In this document: in pieces, positions 50,401 to 63,200 of the stretch
Numbering within the stretch: position 1 is the stretch's first letter
Layout of the letters: each line of letters opens with the position of its first letter
Origin: Sarcocystis neurona
Lineage: Eukaryota; Apicomplexa; Conoidasida; Eucoccidiorida; Sarcocystidae
DNA length: 64,000 nt
Assembly (NCBI GenBank): GCA_000727475.1
Contig: KL647294.1
Span: forward strand, 1,672,369-1,736,368
Reading direction: 5' to 3'
Position numbers and translations under genes: made by a program
Notes under the pieces: model-generated
The model's database searches: none
What the model saw: the letters and a program-made list of their open reading frames with translations, nothing else
Told to the model about the DNA's origin: nothing

Positions 50401-50702
50401 GCAGGAAAAGCGGATGTGTTGCGGCATCGGTACTGCTGCGGCTTTCACTTCGCGCTGCAGCTGTCGTGACTACTGCCAGTTCCTTGAAGGGCTGCAACAG
50501 TAGCTTGGACTGCAAGGAGCCACGAGTGACGAAGCAGCAAATCAGCGGCTGTGTGTGGCTTTTCTCGTACACGCAGGTTTCGTAAAAATTCATCGAGATT
50601 ACTCGCAGCACATTCTGGGAGGTACGAGCCGCTGTAGCTGCTCCTGCTGCTTCTGCGTCCTCTCCTACGGTTTCTGCCACTGCCTCGTAGGTGCTGCCCC
50701 GG
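47488..50702 (-). CDS. Thioredoxin-fold protein lacking the CXXC site, at least five exons
   Basis: Exons on the minus strand are about 50702-50357, 49283-49200, 48058-48015, 47819-47777 and 47646-47488, phases 0, 0, 2, 0. Donors are GCCAGA|GTAGGT, ACG|GTAAGC, CT|GTAGAC and ATG|GTAAAC. The spliced reading follows a thioredoxin fold: a helix/strand NFYETCVYEKSHTQPLICCFV, the usual active-site loop replaced by TRGSLQSK, a helix LLQPFKELAVV, strand HPLFLLIDCDEVPRAAYHAR, then VEHVPSIVVMKKDDG with the cis-Pro-like VPS, and a C-terminal helix. After the domain come QWLPEVLVEEYCGG, a Gln-rich helix ALERLQQQEQQ and the end NLNVYRVGWVAP. With no CXXC it is unlikely to be a redox enzyme and may instead bind or chaperone proteins. 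The 5' end is open: the same frame continues to an ATG at 51364, but the part above 50.75 kb is Cys/Ser-rich low complexity and may be intron. Confidence 0.6.
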
Positions 50703-52885
50703 CTGGTGCAGCCAAAAATTGGAGGCGGAGTCGGCAGCGTCGCGGCATGCCGCTGTTTCCTCCCAGCAGGGACGCCGCTGAAACATTGACGTCTTTGTTG
50801 CTGTTGAGGCCGCGAAGCGCATGCAACAGCGTTTTTGCCGCCAGCAACAATGGCAGATGAGGAAGGAGAGAAGAGACGGAGGCAGAGAGAAGCGGTGCCG
50901 GTGGACAGGCCAGCTTCACCTGGACCGACACCGCGAGTACAACCGGCAACAGCAGTTGCCCTGCAGCCAGTGTTGCAGCCGCACTCCGTTCCGCAGATGC
51001 AGCTGCAGCATTTCTTTTGCATGAAGTCACACAAAAGAGGACACACCTCCTCGCCACAACAGGCGCGTTTGCTGCTCGTGCTCCTCCTCCTTGCGGTGCA
51101 GCGCTGCTCGCGGCCGCTGATATCGCCTGTGTCGCGGGCGGAGTGTACGTACACCCAGGAACAGCGGGAGACACTGCATGATGACGGCACACGACATCTC
51201 TTCTTGTGCCTTTGGGGTGTGAGTGACGACAGCACAGGAACGTCAGACTTGCGTGATAACCTTCCCAACGAGTGACGGGAGCTTAGTGCATGCGGCAGAG
51301 CAAACAACCGTTCTGCCACTCCTGCAGACGCAGCCGCGATTGAGGAGAGGAGACCACTGGCCATAGCTCCGCTTCGTATAGATCCCCCAAGGCGTAACTG
51401 CAGCGGCTGCTACTGCGAGACGAAGCGTTGATGGGAGGACAAATCCGTATAGCAATGCCAGCAGCAGCGTTAGCGAAGCAGCGGCACCGGCAGCATAACA
51501 AAAGTAGCTGCAGTAGCTCGCACAAGACAAGATGGGCCAGAAAAAACAAGACAGACGAAACCAGACAACTGCTGAGGAGGAAAAAGTGAACTGCACGAAA
51601 AGAAGCAGTGCATACCTTCAGGAATGCAACAGTTGCACCAGCACGCCGGGCAGCAATGGCACAAACAGCAGCGTCGTTCCCGACGGTAGGAGCAACACGG
51701 GCAGCAGCACAGGCGTAGCTGCAGCAGCGCAGCAACAGCAGCGGAGTCGCGGGACAACGAGCAGCGCACGGAACGCAGCAGGAGGAAAGCAGCGTCGCCA
51801 GTGGGAGAAAACGACGTAAGTATAGGAGACGAAGGCTGGAGAGCGGCGTGGAGCGCTAACAGGGGGGACAATCCGGCTACGGCAATTACACAGGGTGCAA
51901 CTGTAACCCTTGCTCTGTCAATCCGTCTACCCTGGTGACCCGCTTGGTTTGCTGCTGGCGGCTGTGCGACTGCTGTTGTTTCTTCCCCTCCTGCTGCTGT
52001 GTCTGATGCCACTGTGGTAGCCAATGATGTCGCTATTGCTCTACGTAAAAGTCCTGGCAACCGCTGTTTTGTTGGTCTACCGCTGTGGTTTTCCTCTCTC
52101 CTGCCGACGAAGGCTACATATTCTGCTCCCCTGCTGGTTCCTAGGTTGTGCCGACGAGTGTACGAGGGGGGGGGCTGCCCGCGTGCAGGGGCACTGGGGC
52201 TCTTGTTAATGTCGTGGCCTGGTGGTACTCACACAGCGCACTCTCTTTCCGTGTGTGTAAGCTGCCTTTGAGTTAGCTGCGACGGCCGAGTTGCTGTAAC
52301 CACGTATTACGTGATTTCTCCGCTGTATACGGATGTATTCGGCACACTCATATTTTCACCATCCATATACAACCTATCTTCACATTGATAGATATTTATA
52401 AACAAACATACCTTATTTTGTTTTGTACACACCGGCTCTGTGCATACACATAAGCTTCCCCACCAGTGTGCACCACCTTGCATATATGTTTGCTTACAAT
52501 TATGGCCACAGTCGTACATTCTTTGTATGCCTGTGTGTCAGTTTGCACTGCAGTGCCACTTCCACGTATGTGTATATACGTATGCACTTAATGGGGGTGG
52601 TCGTTGTACGCGTTTGAAAAACTCCGCTTATATCAATATATATATGAGCGTGGCAGATATTGTGAAGGCGCGACTGCATACGTGGATGTAAATCTGAGTT
52701 TGGGAGAGCGGTGCTGCTCCCGCCTAACGCACCTGGTCTCCCACTTCGCATGGTGCTGCTGGCAATACCGCGACGGCTGACGATAGTCGCTCTACTGCTG
52801 CAGCTGATGCAGGCTCCGCCACTGCTATTACGTACTGGCGTTATGTTGCAAATGTGATACTACTTCAATCAGGTCCATACTGCTG
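50703..52885. other. CAG/CTG-rich block upstream of the thioredoxin-like gene
   Basis: Both strands carry long open frames: 51364 minus, 50850 plus (MADEEGEKRRRQREAV...), and 51532 plus (MGQKKQDRRNQTTAEEE..., ending at a strong donor AACGAC|GTAAGT near 51818). The two plus-strand ATG frames are hydrophilic and could be first exons of unknown genes, but no phase-matched next exon was found. The missing 5' exons of the minus-strand gene probably lie here too. Confidence 0.3.
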
Positions 52886-53171
52886 ATGATCAGAGCCGCG
52901 TCCGCTCGCGTTCGGCCTGTGTTACATATACCTGGTGTCGTCAAAACATCGCCTGCATCGTCAAATGAAGAAGACTTGCCTTCAGTGGGGTCAACACGAG
53001 ACACATCTCCTGTTCACTCTCCTCTATATAAACCGAAACATCGTGCAGGTAGTGTTTTTCACTCCCTGCTATTGAGTGTTCGTTGTACATCTTCCCTGAA
53101 CTCACAGTGTCCATATGTGGAAAGCAGCGCGTGTGGATTCTTTAGAGGGTACAGTACTCTCTTTTATAAAG
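52886..53171 (+). CDS. Candidate exon with start codon, unknown product
   Basis: ATG at 52886 opens a frame of 95 codons with balanced composition (MIRAASARVRPVLHIPGVVK..., then Ser/Pro-rich, then CPYVESSACGFFRGYSTLFYK) that ends at a strong donor ATAAAG|GTAAGTC. The Arg/Ala-rich start could be an organelle-targeting leader. No following exon was identified in the next 500 bases, and no family is recognised. Confidence 0.3.
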
Positions 53172-53700
53172 GTAAGTCAGGCAGCACAGTTGACAAGCTC
53201 ACGACTATCTCTATTCTCACGTGAAGTGCCTGCGTGTGCGAGTGTGCGGAGCCCCCAGAACAAACTACTTTTGCAATGCAGATATGTGCATCCAGACGCT
53301 TTACCCTAGGCCACCGTAGAAGCACTGTATAATCATTTATACGAGCATGAAACTGATATGAAAACAAAGAGCTCCGTGCCCAAGCGTAAGCATATGTGTG
53401 CATACACGTATCCGTATGTCTGCGTACTCACATGACATCCACACTACGGTGTTGTGCAAGATCCCCAGGACAGCAGGGCGGACACGTTGCCACATCCATG
53501 TACATGTCACTGAAGAGGTACGAAACACATGCCCTACGGAGATTTAAATAAATGTATACCTGGTTTCTGCACAGCGTGCATGTTCCACAAACAAATGCAA
53601 ACAGGGATCCTCCGACTTCACCACCTAGGGAGCTACAGTTTGGCGACCCAAAGCTGAGTATTCACACACGGAAGTACAGACATACATTTTCTCGTATCCC

Positions 53701-54039
53701 TTAGACCACGTGGCAGTCCTTTTCAAATCTGCGTCTACAATATGCCCACACTAGCACTTGGCGCAGAACTTCCAGTGCGGAAACAGGAGTAAAGCTTTGG
53801 TGGGATGCAACCTCTGTATGGGTGTACGAAGTAACTGACGAAAAATGTTTCTCCTTTCGTCTCTCGCGTTCGGCTGCGTGAGAACTGTCCGACGGCCGGG
53901 TCGCCTTGTACGGTTGAAGAAGCGAAGCATCTGCGGAAGTGTTATCCAGCTTGGAAATTATACACGTACTATAATAGACCAGGCATCCCAACACTGCCGG
54001 TGTCAGTCCATTAATAACTGTGATAATGGAACGAAGCAT
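53701..54039 (-). CDS. Small membrane-anchored protein, unknown family
   Basis: An ATG at 54039 gives 112 residues to TAA at 53701. Residues 3-28 are hydrophobic (SIITVINGLTPAVLGCLVYY), followed by a polar region with RERRKEK and a C-terminal VLEVL-like helix ending RRRFEKDCHVV. Codon use is even and there is no triplet bias. The frame extends further 5' (AILVLLSTSSTS) to a possible acceptor TGTCCTTACAG near 54084, so the protein may be longer with a second hydrophobic stretch. It is probably a signal-anchored membrane protein. A candidate upstream exon near 54380-54560 (MSIPFVVRNGTVAHC) does not match in phase. Confidence 0.42.
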   Translation of the reverse strand: MLRSIITVINGLTPAVLGCLVYYSTCIISKLDNTSADASLLQPYKATRPSDSSHAAERERRKEKHFSSVTSYTHTEVASHQSFTPVSALEVLRQVLVWAYCRRRFEKDCHVV

Positions 54040-54660
54040 GGATGTAGAACTGGTGGATAACAGTACCAAAATGGCTTCTGTAAGGACACTTGTGTTTCAA
54101 AGAGCCTGTTGTGCGTTTCTGAGGTGTGTTCTGGCACGCTCATGTCTCACGGTGCTTGTTGGAGAACACCGCTCACCCCCGGAGTGGCGGGCTGATCAAG
54201 AGATCCGCATCTTACGCAGCTAGGTTTACGCGATCCAACTCACCAGTGACATCCGTAAGCAGGTGCTCAGTTGGCACGTTGTTGCACTACATACACACTA
54301 TACATCTTTCGTTTGTTGCTTGTTGATTCGGTAACAGCTGCTTACTCGATACGCCCTGTATCTTACAATGCCGGCGTTGCACTATGTACACGTTACACAT
54401 CTTTCGTCTGCTCCTGTTTGGAGATGCAACGGCTTAGCGCCTGGCGCGTCCAGATGGTAGAGGATTCCTACTGCGACTGCACTGCTGCAGTGTGCCACAG
54501 TTCCATTTCTGACTACAAACGGAATAGACATCTGTTGAGATCCGAACAACCACGTCCATGAAAGCGCAGTCAACCCGATGTACTACCTGCCGCCCGCTCC
54601 CGTATACTGAAGCGTGCATGCGGTACACCCAGCCTGCGGTGGGCACTTCCCACTGGCTGG

Positions 54661-54698
54661 GATACACACACACACACACACACACACATACACACACC
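54661..54698. repeat. (CA)n microsatellite
   Basis: About 16 CA units with one TA interruption. Confidence 0.9.
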
Positions 54699-57228
54699 CA
54701 CTATATAGACACATGTAGCGCCGGGCATGTGATGGTTTGCGCCACACTCAGTCGGCATTAGCACCTTCTGATTTCGGGGTGATCACGATATTCGCGCAAT
54801 ATATTCATCGAAACGTGTAGGCGTGGGCGCTCAGCGGCAGACGCGCCCAGGCGCGTATCAACATACAGTACAGGAGTCCTGGAAACGTAGTACTGGCGCG
54901 CGTGTCAGCTGCGAATACGGGCGCTTAGGTAGACCTCCGGCGGTTCACATGGCGTAATGATTTCTTACCCTAGGCGTGTACTAGACGGGGAAAAGGAGAG
55001 CGTCGAGTGCATTCCCAAGGAATTACAGCAGGCTTTGTCGGTTTACGTGGTGAACCGGAAGGAAAAGTGACAAGCGTGTGCCACTCAAGTACACATGAAA
55101 ATCCTTTGTCATGCAGGAATGGTATGATATACCACATCGTCTGAAGAAACACGATCGCGTGACGCCGATGTGCGACCGCGACGCTTGCAGAGCACCCACG
55201 TGGAACGGTGGGCGTATTTTCAGCTCGCTGTGGTGACAATGGTAGCACACGCGTATCGACGCATTCTTTTAATCACACGTAATACACGTTCACGTGAGAC
55301 GTATCAGGGAAGCCGCTGCTTTTGTACGGATATACAGAGTAAAAAGGCAACGAAAATAGATATGTGTACAGCGAGCGGCAAGCACGGGGCAACTTCTCTT
55401 CAGCTGCATGCGACGGAGCTGACGGACAGCACAAGGCGGCGGCAATAAAAAACCACTTTCTGCTTCAGTCGTCAACAGAGGAAGCACGTAGTAGCCACAA
55501 CGGTCGCAAGTTGAAGCCGTGCGGATATTTTTTGAAGTTTTCAACACCTAGAAAGCAACACAGTGCCCAATGAAGCCGCAAGTTACAAAATCACTCGCAC
55601 ACACTCACGAAGTGCAAAACGAAAGCAGGCAGCGTGGTATCGGTGGCGCCAGATTCCGCTGCTTAGGCTGGGGCCCTCTCATCCCACTAACAGTCTCAAA
55701 GAAAAACATGTATTCTCTCTCCAAAGGGGTGCTGCCGCATTTCACTGATGAAGCTCATTACTGTGCATCACAACCTTTACTAAAAATTCCCTCGCTGCGA
55801 TTAAATTTGTTCCACGCATCATGCTGCTTACAAAGCAGTCGCCAGGTTGTGAAAAGCTGTGCAAAGATTTGAGCATGTGGAGCATTCGTAAACATAGGGA
55901 CACAAAAAAAGTACTTTGATCACGCATTTGTGCACTCGCATATATGCGCAGTAAAGCACGCACGTCTGGGCGTATGACAGTGAGTGCGTACACGAGCATG
56001 CGACATTCGTACGGGCGTACACACGAAGACAAATTAGCCACTGGGTGGTTCTGAAAAAAAGTTTGCCGCTGTTGTTTACCAGTCGGCGTCGGTGCGGAAA
56101 GCCCATTCCGTTCACAAGCGAACAATTACGATCAGGTATTACAATGAAGTTCGACGTAACGTAGGCACTGTGATCTACACATACGTCACGCGCATTTAAC
56201 GCAGTCGAGGGCAGACAAGGTAGGAATGAAGCAGGCCCATCTTCGAGTCTATTCCTCCAAGTTGAGCTCAATTAATTTCTTGTTTCAGTAAGGTACACTC
56301 ACTGTACAATGCAACGTGTTGTTACAGTCCATAAATCAATAGTGGTCTTACAGGCATAAATAGACAAGCAATGTGCATCGTGAAGAAAGTCGCTTTCTTC
56401 ACTGTGCGTATTTTTCCTCTCTTTACTTGCAAGTTTCAGCAAGTAAGCGAAAGGTGGGCGACTGACCACTAGACTGACACCTGTGACGGGCCAAATGCAG
56501 AAGGGTATCCCGCAGCATACAAGTTGATACCCTCTCCAAGCATGCGGTGCGTTGCTGACAATAGCGGTACATCATAACGCTTCCTTTGAAAAAAAGATCC
56601 ACTTACAGTAGGGTGCACAGTTGCCAAAAATAAAGATCAAATCTTGTCAAAATAGTGGTGGACCACATGGAAAACTGAATCACCAGCAAAGTCGGGGAGT
56701 ATGAATAATTGAAAAACAGTTTATCTACGACAAAAATAGCCACAAGGACGCTAAACTTGTCTATCAGTAAATCTACATCACGCTTCTGCTACGTCGAATC
56801 GAACCAGATTGTGTATGGGCGTTTATCCGGGCAACCATGGGTCACATTCTTACTCTTACGTCAAGTTTTGTTCGATGCGGCCTCGGGCTGACACGCAACA
56901 CCTGCTTACGAGAGCAGCTCAAGTGCTGCGATAAACGATTCTGTATGCTGTAGAAGCCCCTCGTGGAACACCACGCCTCTGCAGCGTCAACTTCTACTTC
57001 TGCAAAAAGTGCCTTGTTCGGAAATTGACATGGATGGAGTCCTCGCTGATCTGCATGTCCGCTCCGCACTGGGTACTGCAAATCAGATGAGACTGGTGAG
57101 TCACGGAATAATTCTCATCGCAGGAAGCCGCTGCAGGATGCAGAATGACTAGTGTCTTTCGCAGAACAGATTGCAGCAGCACAGCTGTACGCCTGCTTGA
57201 AAACCTTGGGCCAATCGCCTGCTAACAT
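54699..57228. other. Unresolved region without triplet bias
   Basis: Composition is balanced and several frames look moderately protein-like on each strand: plus 55170-55448 and 55570-55872; minus 56125-55742 and 57083-56842 (the last after the acceptor CATCTGATTTGCAG). None has a recognisable domain or a phase-matched partner, so I do not call genes. 56.3-56.8 kb is AT-rich and appears empty. Confidence 0.35.
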
Positions 57229-60200
57229 TCATTCGAGCGTTTTATCTGCCGCGCCGGAAGACGAATCGGTTCGGCGGCTGACGCCATTGCAGTTCTTCGC
57301 TACACGGCCGCCCTTGTCGTGGTGCACCTGGAGCCTACCCGATGAGCAACCAATCTCAGACTGTGGATGCATATTAAAAAATTCGTCCACCACGTGCGTA
57401 TCTGTCACAGACACCCAGGTACGGCTGGCGCTGCTGCTGCTGTAGTTGTGCACTTGGCCGGTCGTGCACCTCGTGCTGCTGGTGTTCGAGTAAAATTCTT
57501 CCTGCCAACTACGAGTTGAAGTGCCGTAAGCCTCTCGCCGCTGCGTCTCCCTCACCGCATTGAAGTTTTGTGGGCGAGTTTCGTATTGATGTTGCAATTG
57601 AGGATACGCCTCTAAATCGCTGACACGTTTCAGCTCAGGCGACTGCAGCTGTTCACTCGTCGTAAAAGCACATCTGCTTGCGTCAACACCATCTGACAGC
57701 TGCGAAACAGAGCTGGGAAGACGTGGAGAACCATCGTCCCGCGGATGCTGCTGAACACCCTGCCGCTGCTGTGCAGACTGCTGGTGTACTCGCTCCTCGT
57801 GCTGCTCTGCGACTAACTGCAGTCGTTGCTGCGGTTGTTCGACACGAATGTCTTGCACATGAGGCACAAGAACCTCTTTACAAAGCTGCTCGCCCTGAGA
57901 ACGTTGCGGCAATGCTGTTGGCCGTTGACGGCATTCGCGTGGATAAGTTGCAGCTGAAGCTTTAGGTAGCTGCTGTCGTTGCTGGGCAACAACGCGTTCG
58001 TCGAGAGGACATTGAGGTCCAGCAGGGTGCTGCTCCTCGTTTTTGCTGGAAAGGGCTCTCAGTGAAGAGCGCTGCTGCGACGCTGTAGTTCTCGCCGCCT
58101 CTACTCTACGGCGTTTATTTGGTACACCAGTTTGTGAGGACCACCGTTGCTGCCTTGCAAGTACGTTTGTGTCTCTATGGCAAGTCACTTTCTCTCTTAC
58201 TGCGACCGAAAAACCGCACTTTTTTGTTGTTGCTGCTGGTGTGGCTGTTGCAAAAGATGTGTCCATTTGGAGCGGTGCACCTTTTTCATTTGACCGAGCC
58301 GATGGTGCTTCTCCTTCAGTGTTCGGGGAAGCTGTTTTGTCAGGTGTATCTTGAGATGCCGCTGCCACTGCGTGTGCGTCTTCTGCAAGGCAGCTACGGC
58401 GACACCTCGTGCTGCAAGAGCCGCACGTGAGAGCAGTGCGTGTGCCAAGCTCTGCCCACGACTGTGTAGAGGTTCTGGGCGGGTGCCCAGCAGCAGACGC
58501 GATTTCAACGGGAGCTACGGCTGCTAGACACAGCTGCTGCTGAAGCTCCCGCCTGCTACGGTAAGCCACAACCCCAGCCGCAGATCCGGCAACGCCTACT
58601 CCACCTGCCGCTCCAGGAGCTACTTCTAAACTAGCTCCAGAAATTATGGTAGCGGTAGAATCTCTGTCAGGTGGTGCAGCAGGACTGTCGGGTGCACGCG
58701 TAGGACCGCCTTCAAGGGCGATCAACCCACCGGCCATAGCAGCCGCATACCAGGAGGGCAGTTGCTGCGTAAGCTGCTGGTGATCGTGCTGCAGCGCGTG
58801 GTCACCATGTCGCTCTGGCACTCGCTGGAGCAAACAGTGCTGCTCCGGAGGAAAACCAGTGTCAAAGTTGGAATGATCCGTCCCTGGTGTCCAGCAGCCC
58901 AAGTTCACTGTGCTCCGCTTTCGCGTCCACGAATTGCCGTTTACGTTGTTACTGCAGCAGCTGCTGCCATGGTTGTCATTCCTGCTTGTGCTGTACCTGT
59001 TATTGGCAGTACTGTCAGCTGCAGACGGCAAGCTGAAGCGTGTTGCGTGAGGAGTTGTACCTGCAACGACAGCCGCGGCAGAAGAAGCCTCTGGTGCACT
59101 AATGAATTCCACAGGCGATTCTGTGTAACTACCAGGCGCTTGTAAGGTTTCGATTCCTGAAGCTTCAATTCGAGGTGGTGTGGCTTCCACTGCACGTGGG
59201 ACGGCCGTGTCCGCGTTCGTGTGGAAGTGCTCAACGAAGACACGTCCCTGCTCCGGCTGTTGATGAGCTGTCTGTTGTTGTCCTTGGAAGTGCAATTGCT
59301 GCAGGTCCTCCTCGTGAGGCGGTAGCACGAAGTTTCGCCGCAACAAATTGCCTTGGAGCCAGTGCTGTTGCCGAAAGTGCTGCTCCTCTATAGGCTTCTC
59401 CTGTGGTTGTCTCTGTGGCCGTGTCTGTATGGGGGGGGACTGCTGTTGCACGTGCTGCTCTGGTGCCGTATTCTCTGCGACAGAGCTGTCCCCGCACGGC
59501 GCGGAGAGCCCCATCGGCTCTTGAGGCGCATGCGGGAACACTGGCAGCCTTGCTTGATGGGCCTCACGACCATGCTGCGGCGGAAACTGCTGTGGCGGAA
59601 ACTTCTGCTGCTGCAAACGGTGCTGATGCTGCTGTTCGTAGCCCTGCTGCTGTGTCGGCTCTAGACCACGCTGAGGCTGCTGATGATGGTGTGGTCGCTG
59701 TTGGTACTGCTGAGGTGGCTGGGGCTGCTGCTGTTGCTGATGCAACTGCTGCAGCGGATGTTGTTGGAGTTCGTGAGATTCCCGCCGCTCCCGCTGGTGC
59801 CGTATTAAAGGACGCCAAGTGGCCGAATCACGCTCCACCACCTGCGTCACCGTCGCAGCTGCGGAACCACGCTCCTGAGTCTGCTGCCTCAGTTTGTGAG
59901 TCTTCCTCTCCGACATGTAGTGCGCAGTGGGCTGTTGCTGCAGGTGGTGCTGCAGCTGCTGCCGCCGCTTCTCCTCTATAACGGTAGCTGGTTGCTGCCG
60001 CAGGTTTTGGAATTTTCCAGCGTCAGCTGTGTACGCGGTGCTCCTGAGGTATGAGGAGTCCAGTGACCCGCCGCAGCTACTGATGTCGTAGCACACCCGC
60101 AGGTCTCCGTTGTCAATCCCTGGAGGTGCACTAGCGGGCGTGGCAGTACTCAGAGCAGAAGATTTGTTTTCTGCTGAAGCTTCGCCTGCTGCAGGACGCT

Positions 60201-63200
60201 TCTTTGAGGAGGCGAGGGGGACCGCAGAGGAGATACTGCTGGTTTTTTCTGCTCTGCAGTTCCGTACGTCCTCTGTCACAACGAGCCGCGCAGCTGTTTT
60301 GTCTGTCGCTGACTCTGGTGTGTCTGCTGCTAAAGTGGTTTCCGATTGCTCAGTGTTGGAGCGCGGCCGGCGAAACTCAGGCGGCAGCACGTCGTCGAAC
60401 CCACACAACTGCAAGGGCAGGACGAGCGGCGAAATGCACAGGACCTCAGGGTGTTAAAAAATAGTACGTAATAGAACGTAAACCGCCGCAGGCTTTACTT
60501 AAGACGGTGCTGCGCACACGACGCAAGTAAACCCGAGTGCAAGAAGCGAGCGGTCGCACTTTCAGAAGACAAAGCTGGAGCACCTTAGGCATCACAGCGG
60601 CTTCACGAATGAACCCGTCGGCGGAGAAAAGGGGAAACCTACACACTGTAGAAGAGCCGGTAGCAACGTAGCGGCAGGAGAGTCACCAGTAGCGCAGTAC
60701 ACAGAAAGTAACAGCAGTTTGAGAGGGTCACATCCTATTGCGAGGAGTCAGGAACAGAGAGCTAGTCAGACACCAAGAAGGAAAATAAAGCATTACACAC
60801 GATCGTTGACAGCCGCCCAGTGTACTTGTCACAGATGACGGGAACATATATCCACAGTACTTTCCTGAATCACAACGCAACAGCAGCGCACTGCAGCCAC
60901 AACTACCCAACGTAGACGACGCCACCAAATATCTGCGTTCAGCGCCAGTCTGCTTCTTCAGTAAGGAGCCGAGAAAGGAGCGCAATAGGCAAAGACCAAC
61001 AACACACCGGCGTCACGAAGGCGAAAAGAGCAGATTAGGCAACAGAAGCGCTCACAGCACGCGGTCGAGGAGCAGCAACCAGGCGTGGTCAGAGGCTGCG
61101 GCACATGGAATGGTTCCGATAGTGGTGGCACTCATCTTCAGATGACGGAAGGGCAGTGTGCACTAAAAGGCAAGCCTGCGGCGCATGTAGCCGATTTGGA
61201 GTACGCAGGCGCAGGAGAGAACGGTAGACACAGGCGGACAGTAAAGCCAGAAGAATCACACCTACGTGGGCGCTGCTGTTGTTGCAATGACTGCTGTAAT
61301 TCACGTGCCTCCGCCGGTGCACGCGTGCGCACGACCAGACCTCCACAAAAAAGCGATGTCACGGCAGTTCACAGCGCAGAAAGAGAGAGTCTTTCACTCC
61401 CGCGAATTTCGCCGACTGCACCGAAATTCAAGTCCGTCGAATAACCGCCACGCATGCTACGGGCTGCGCAGAGGTCGCCTGCGGTGTGCCATCAGCACGA
61501 CCGTGTGATCGGTATTCGTGTGGAAGACGTTTTCTTGTGTCTTGCGCTTAGATGCTGTATTGTCTTTTCCAGTTGAAGTTAATCCTGCGGCATGGATACA
61601 AGCTTTCCGTTCGCCACGGGTGTGTGTATAGTTCTTCAAGGTAGATAAGAAGAGTAGTGTGTTTAAATACGGTCAAAACAGCGTTATGTTGGCTACGTAG
61701 AGAGGGTACGCTGTGTTGCTGCGCGTGCACGAGGTCCTACACCGTATGTAAAGAGGACGCTGCACTTGTTATTTCTCGCGTCGATTCCAGGTGCACTACC
61801 CAAAAAAACGAAGCTGATTTACTGCGCGCAGGGCAGGTATTATCTACGCGTTCTTTAGAATACACACTGTTAACCCTGCGCTGTAGACGATCAATTTCAA
61901 ACACATCATCGTGTATTATGCGTGTTTACATGCCCTGGGGAGATGCTAGGTTGCTGCCTTTTAGATAGAAGAGTCTGGAGCAGAGAGGAGGATGCTTGAC
62001 ACGAGCAGACTGCAGTGCACTTGCGAAGAAGGAAGGACGTAGTCGTTTTGATAAGAGTGAATTTTGATTCTGGGAAGAATACTTAGAGCAGAAGAAAATT
62101 ACTACTCAGACCTAAAAATCGTCCAGCATACCTCAGCTAGCTGGTACAGTTGTTTTGTGGTCGCGCAACGGACGCCACCGCCTCCGATAGCTGCAGCAGC
62201 CCGTCGCAGATCTGGGCACAGGCGCAGCTGCCTGCAGAGGTTGGCACGGCACCACAAGCACCAACTTAAGGCCACATGGAGGCAGCCGCAGCAATGAAAA
62301 GAGACGATCCGCAGCCGCACACTCAAGGGACGGCGCAGTGGCAGCAGCGGCAACGAACAACAGCAGCACTCGCGACTAACAGCGCAACTATTACCAGAGA
62401 CCGCTTACGACTTCTCTGAAGCGTCTAAACAGCTTTGCCATGCCACTGTTCCTTCGCAAAAGTAGAGAGGAAGACGAGACCTACAGGAGACAGCAAGAAC
62501 GGTCAGTATTGAAGGCGTGGGTACGGCAATGTCAGCAGTCTGGATTCAAACACGGCCACAATGGTACACATAGAAACACAGGGGGTTGCCACAGATAAAC
62601 AGGCATATATATATATATATATGTACGTCTTTCAGGCAGTCGTTATATAAGAGGAACACATGTAATTGTGTGTATATATATATATGTACGTCTTTCAGGC
62701 AGTTGTTATGTAAGACCAACACACGCAGTTGTATATATGCATATATATATATATATACACATGTACGTGTTTCAGGCAGTCGATATATAAGACCAACACA
62801 CGTAGTTGTGGACGTTGTTGTGCGCGAAAGTGAGAGTCAAAGGACCCTCCTATAAACTGAATGCAAGTATGCCCATCCACTGCCTGAGCAACAAGAGCCG
62901 CTCTGAACGCTCCCAGCGCTACGTTCTGGCCCACCTTTAAGAGCTGGATCTGCAAAGCTGTTGCCCCACACACAGTAAAGTGTGTGTAGCTAGAACGCGG
63001 CGGGGCACCGTTGTACTTTCATACACGCAAGGATGAAGGAACAAGTGAAGAGACTTGCTTAAGCATGTGGTCGCGCGTAACCACAGTCCGGGTACTTCTC
63101 TAATTGTCGCGACGCGCCCGTCAACGCGCGGTTGCGCATATACGCGTGCCCTCCCTCATGCACACGTATACGCGTATGAAGATATACGACTGCCTACGGA

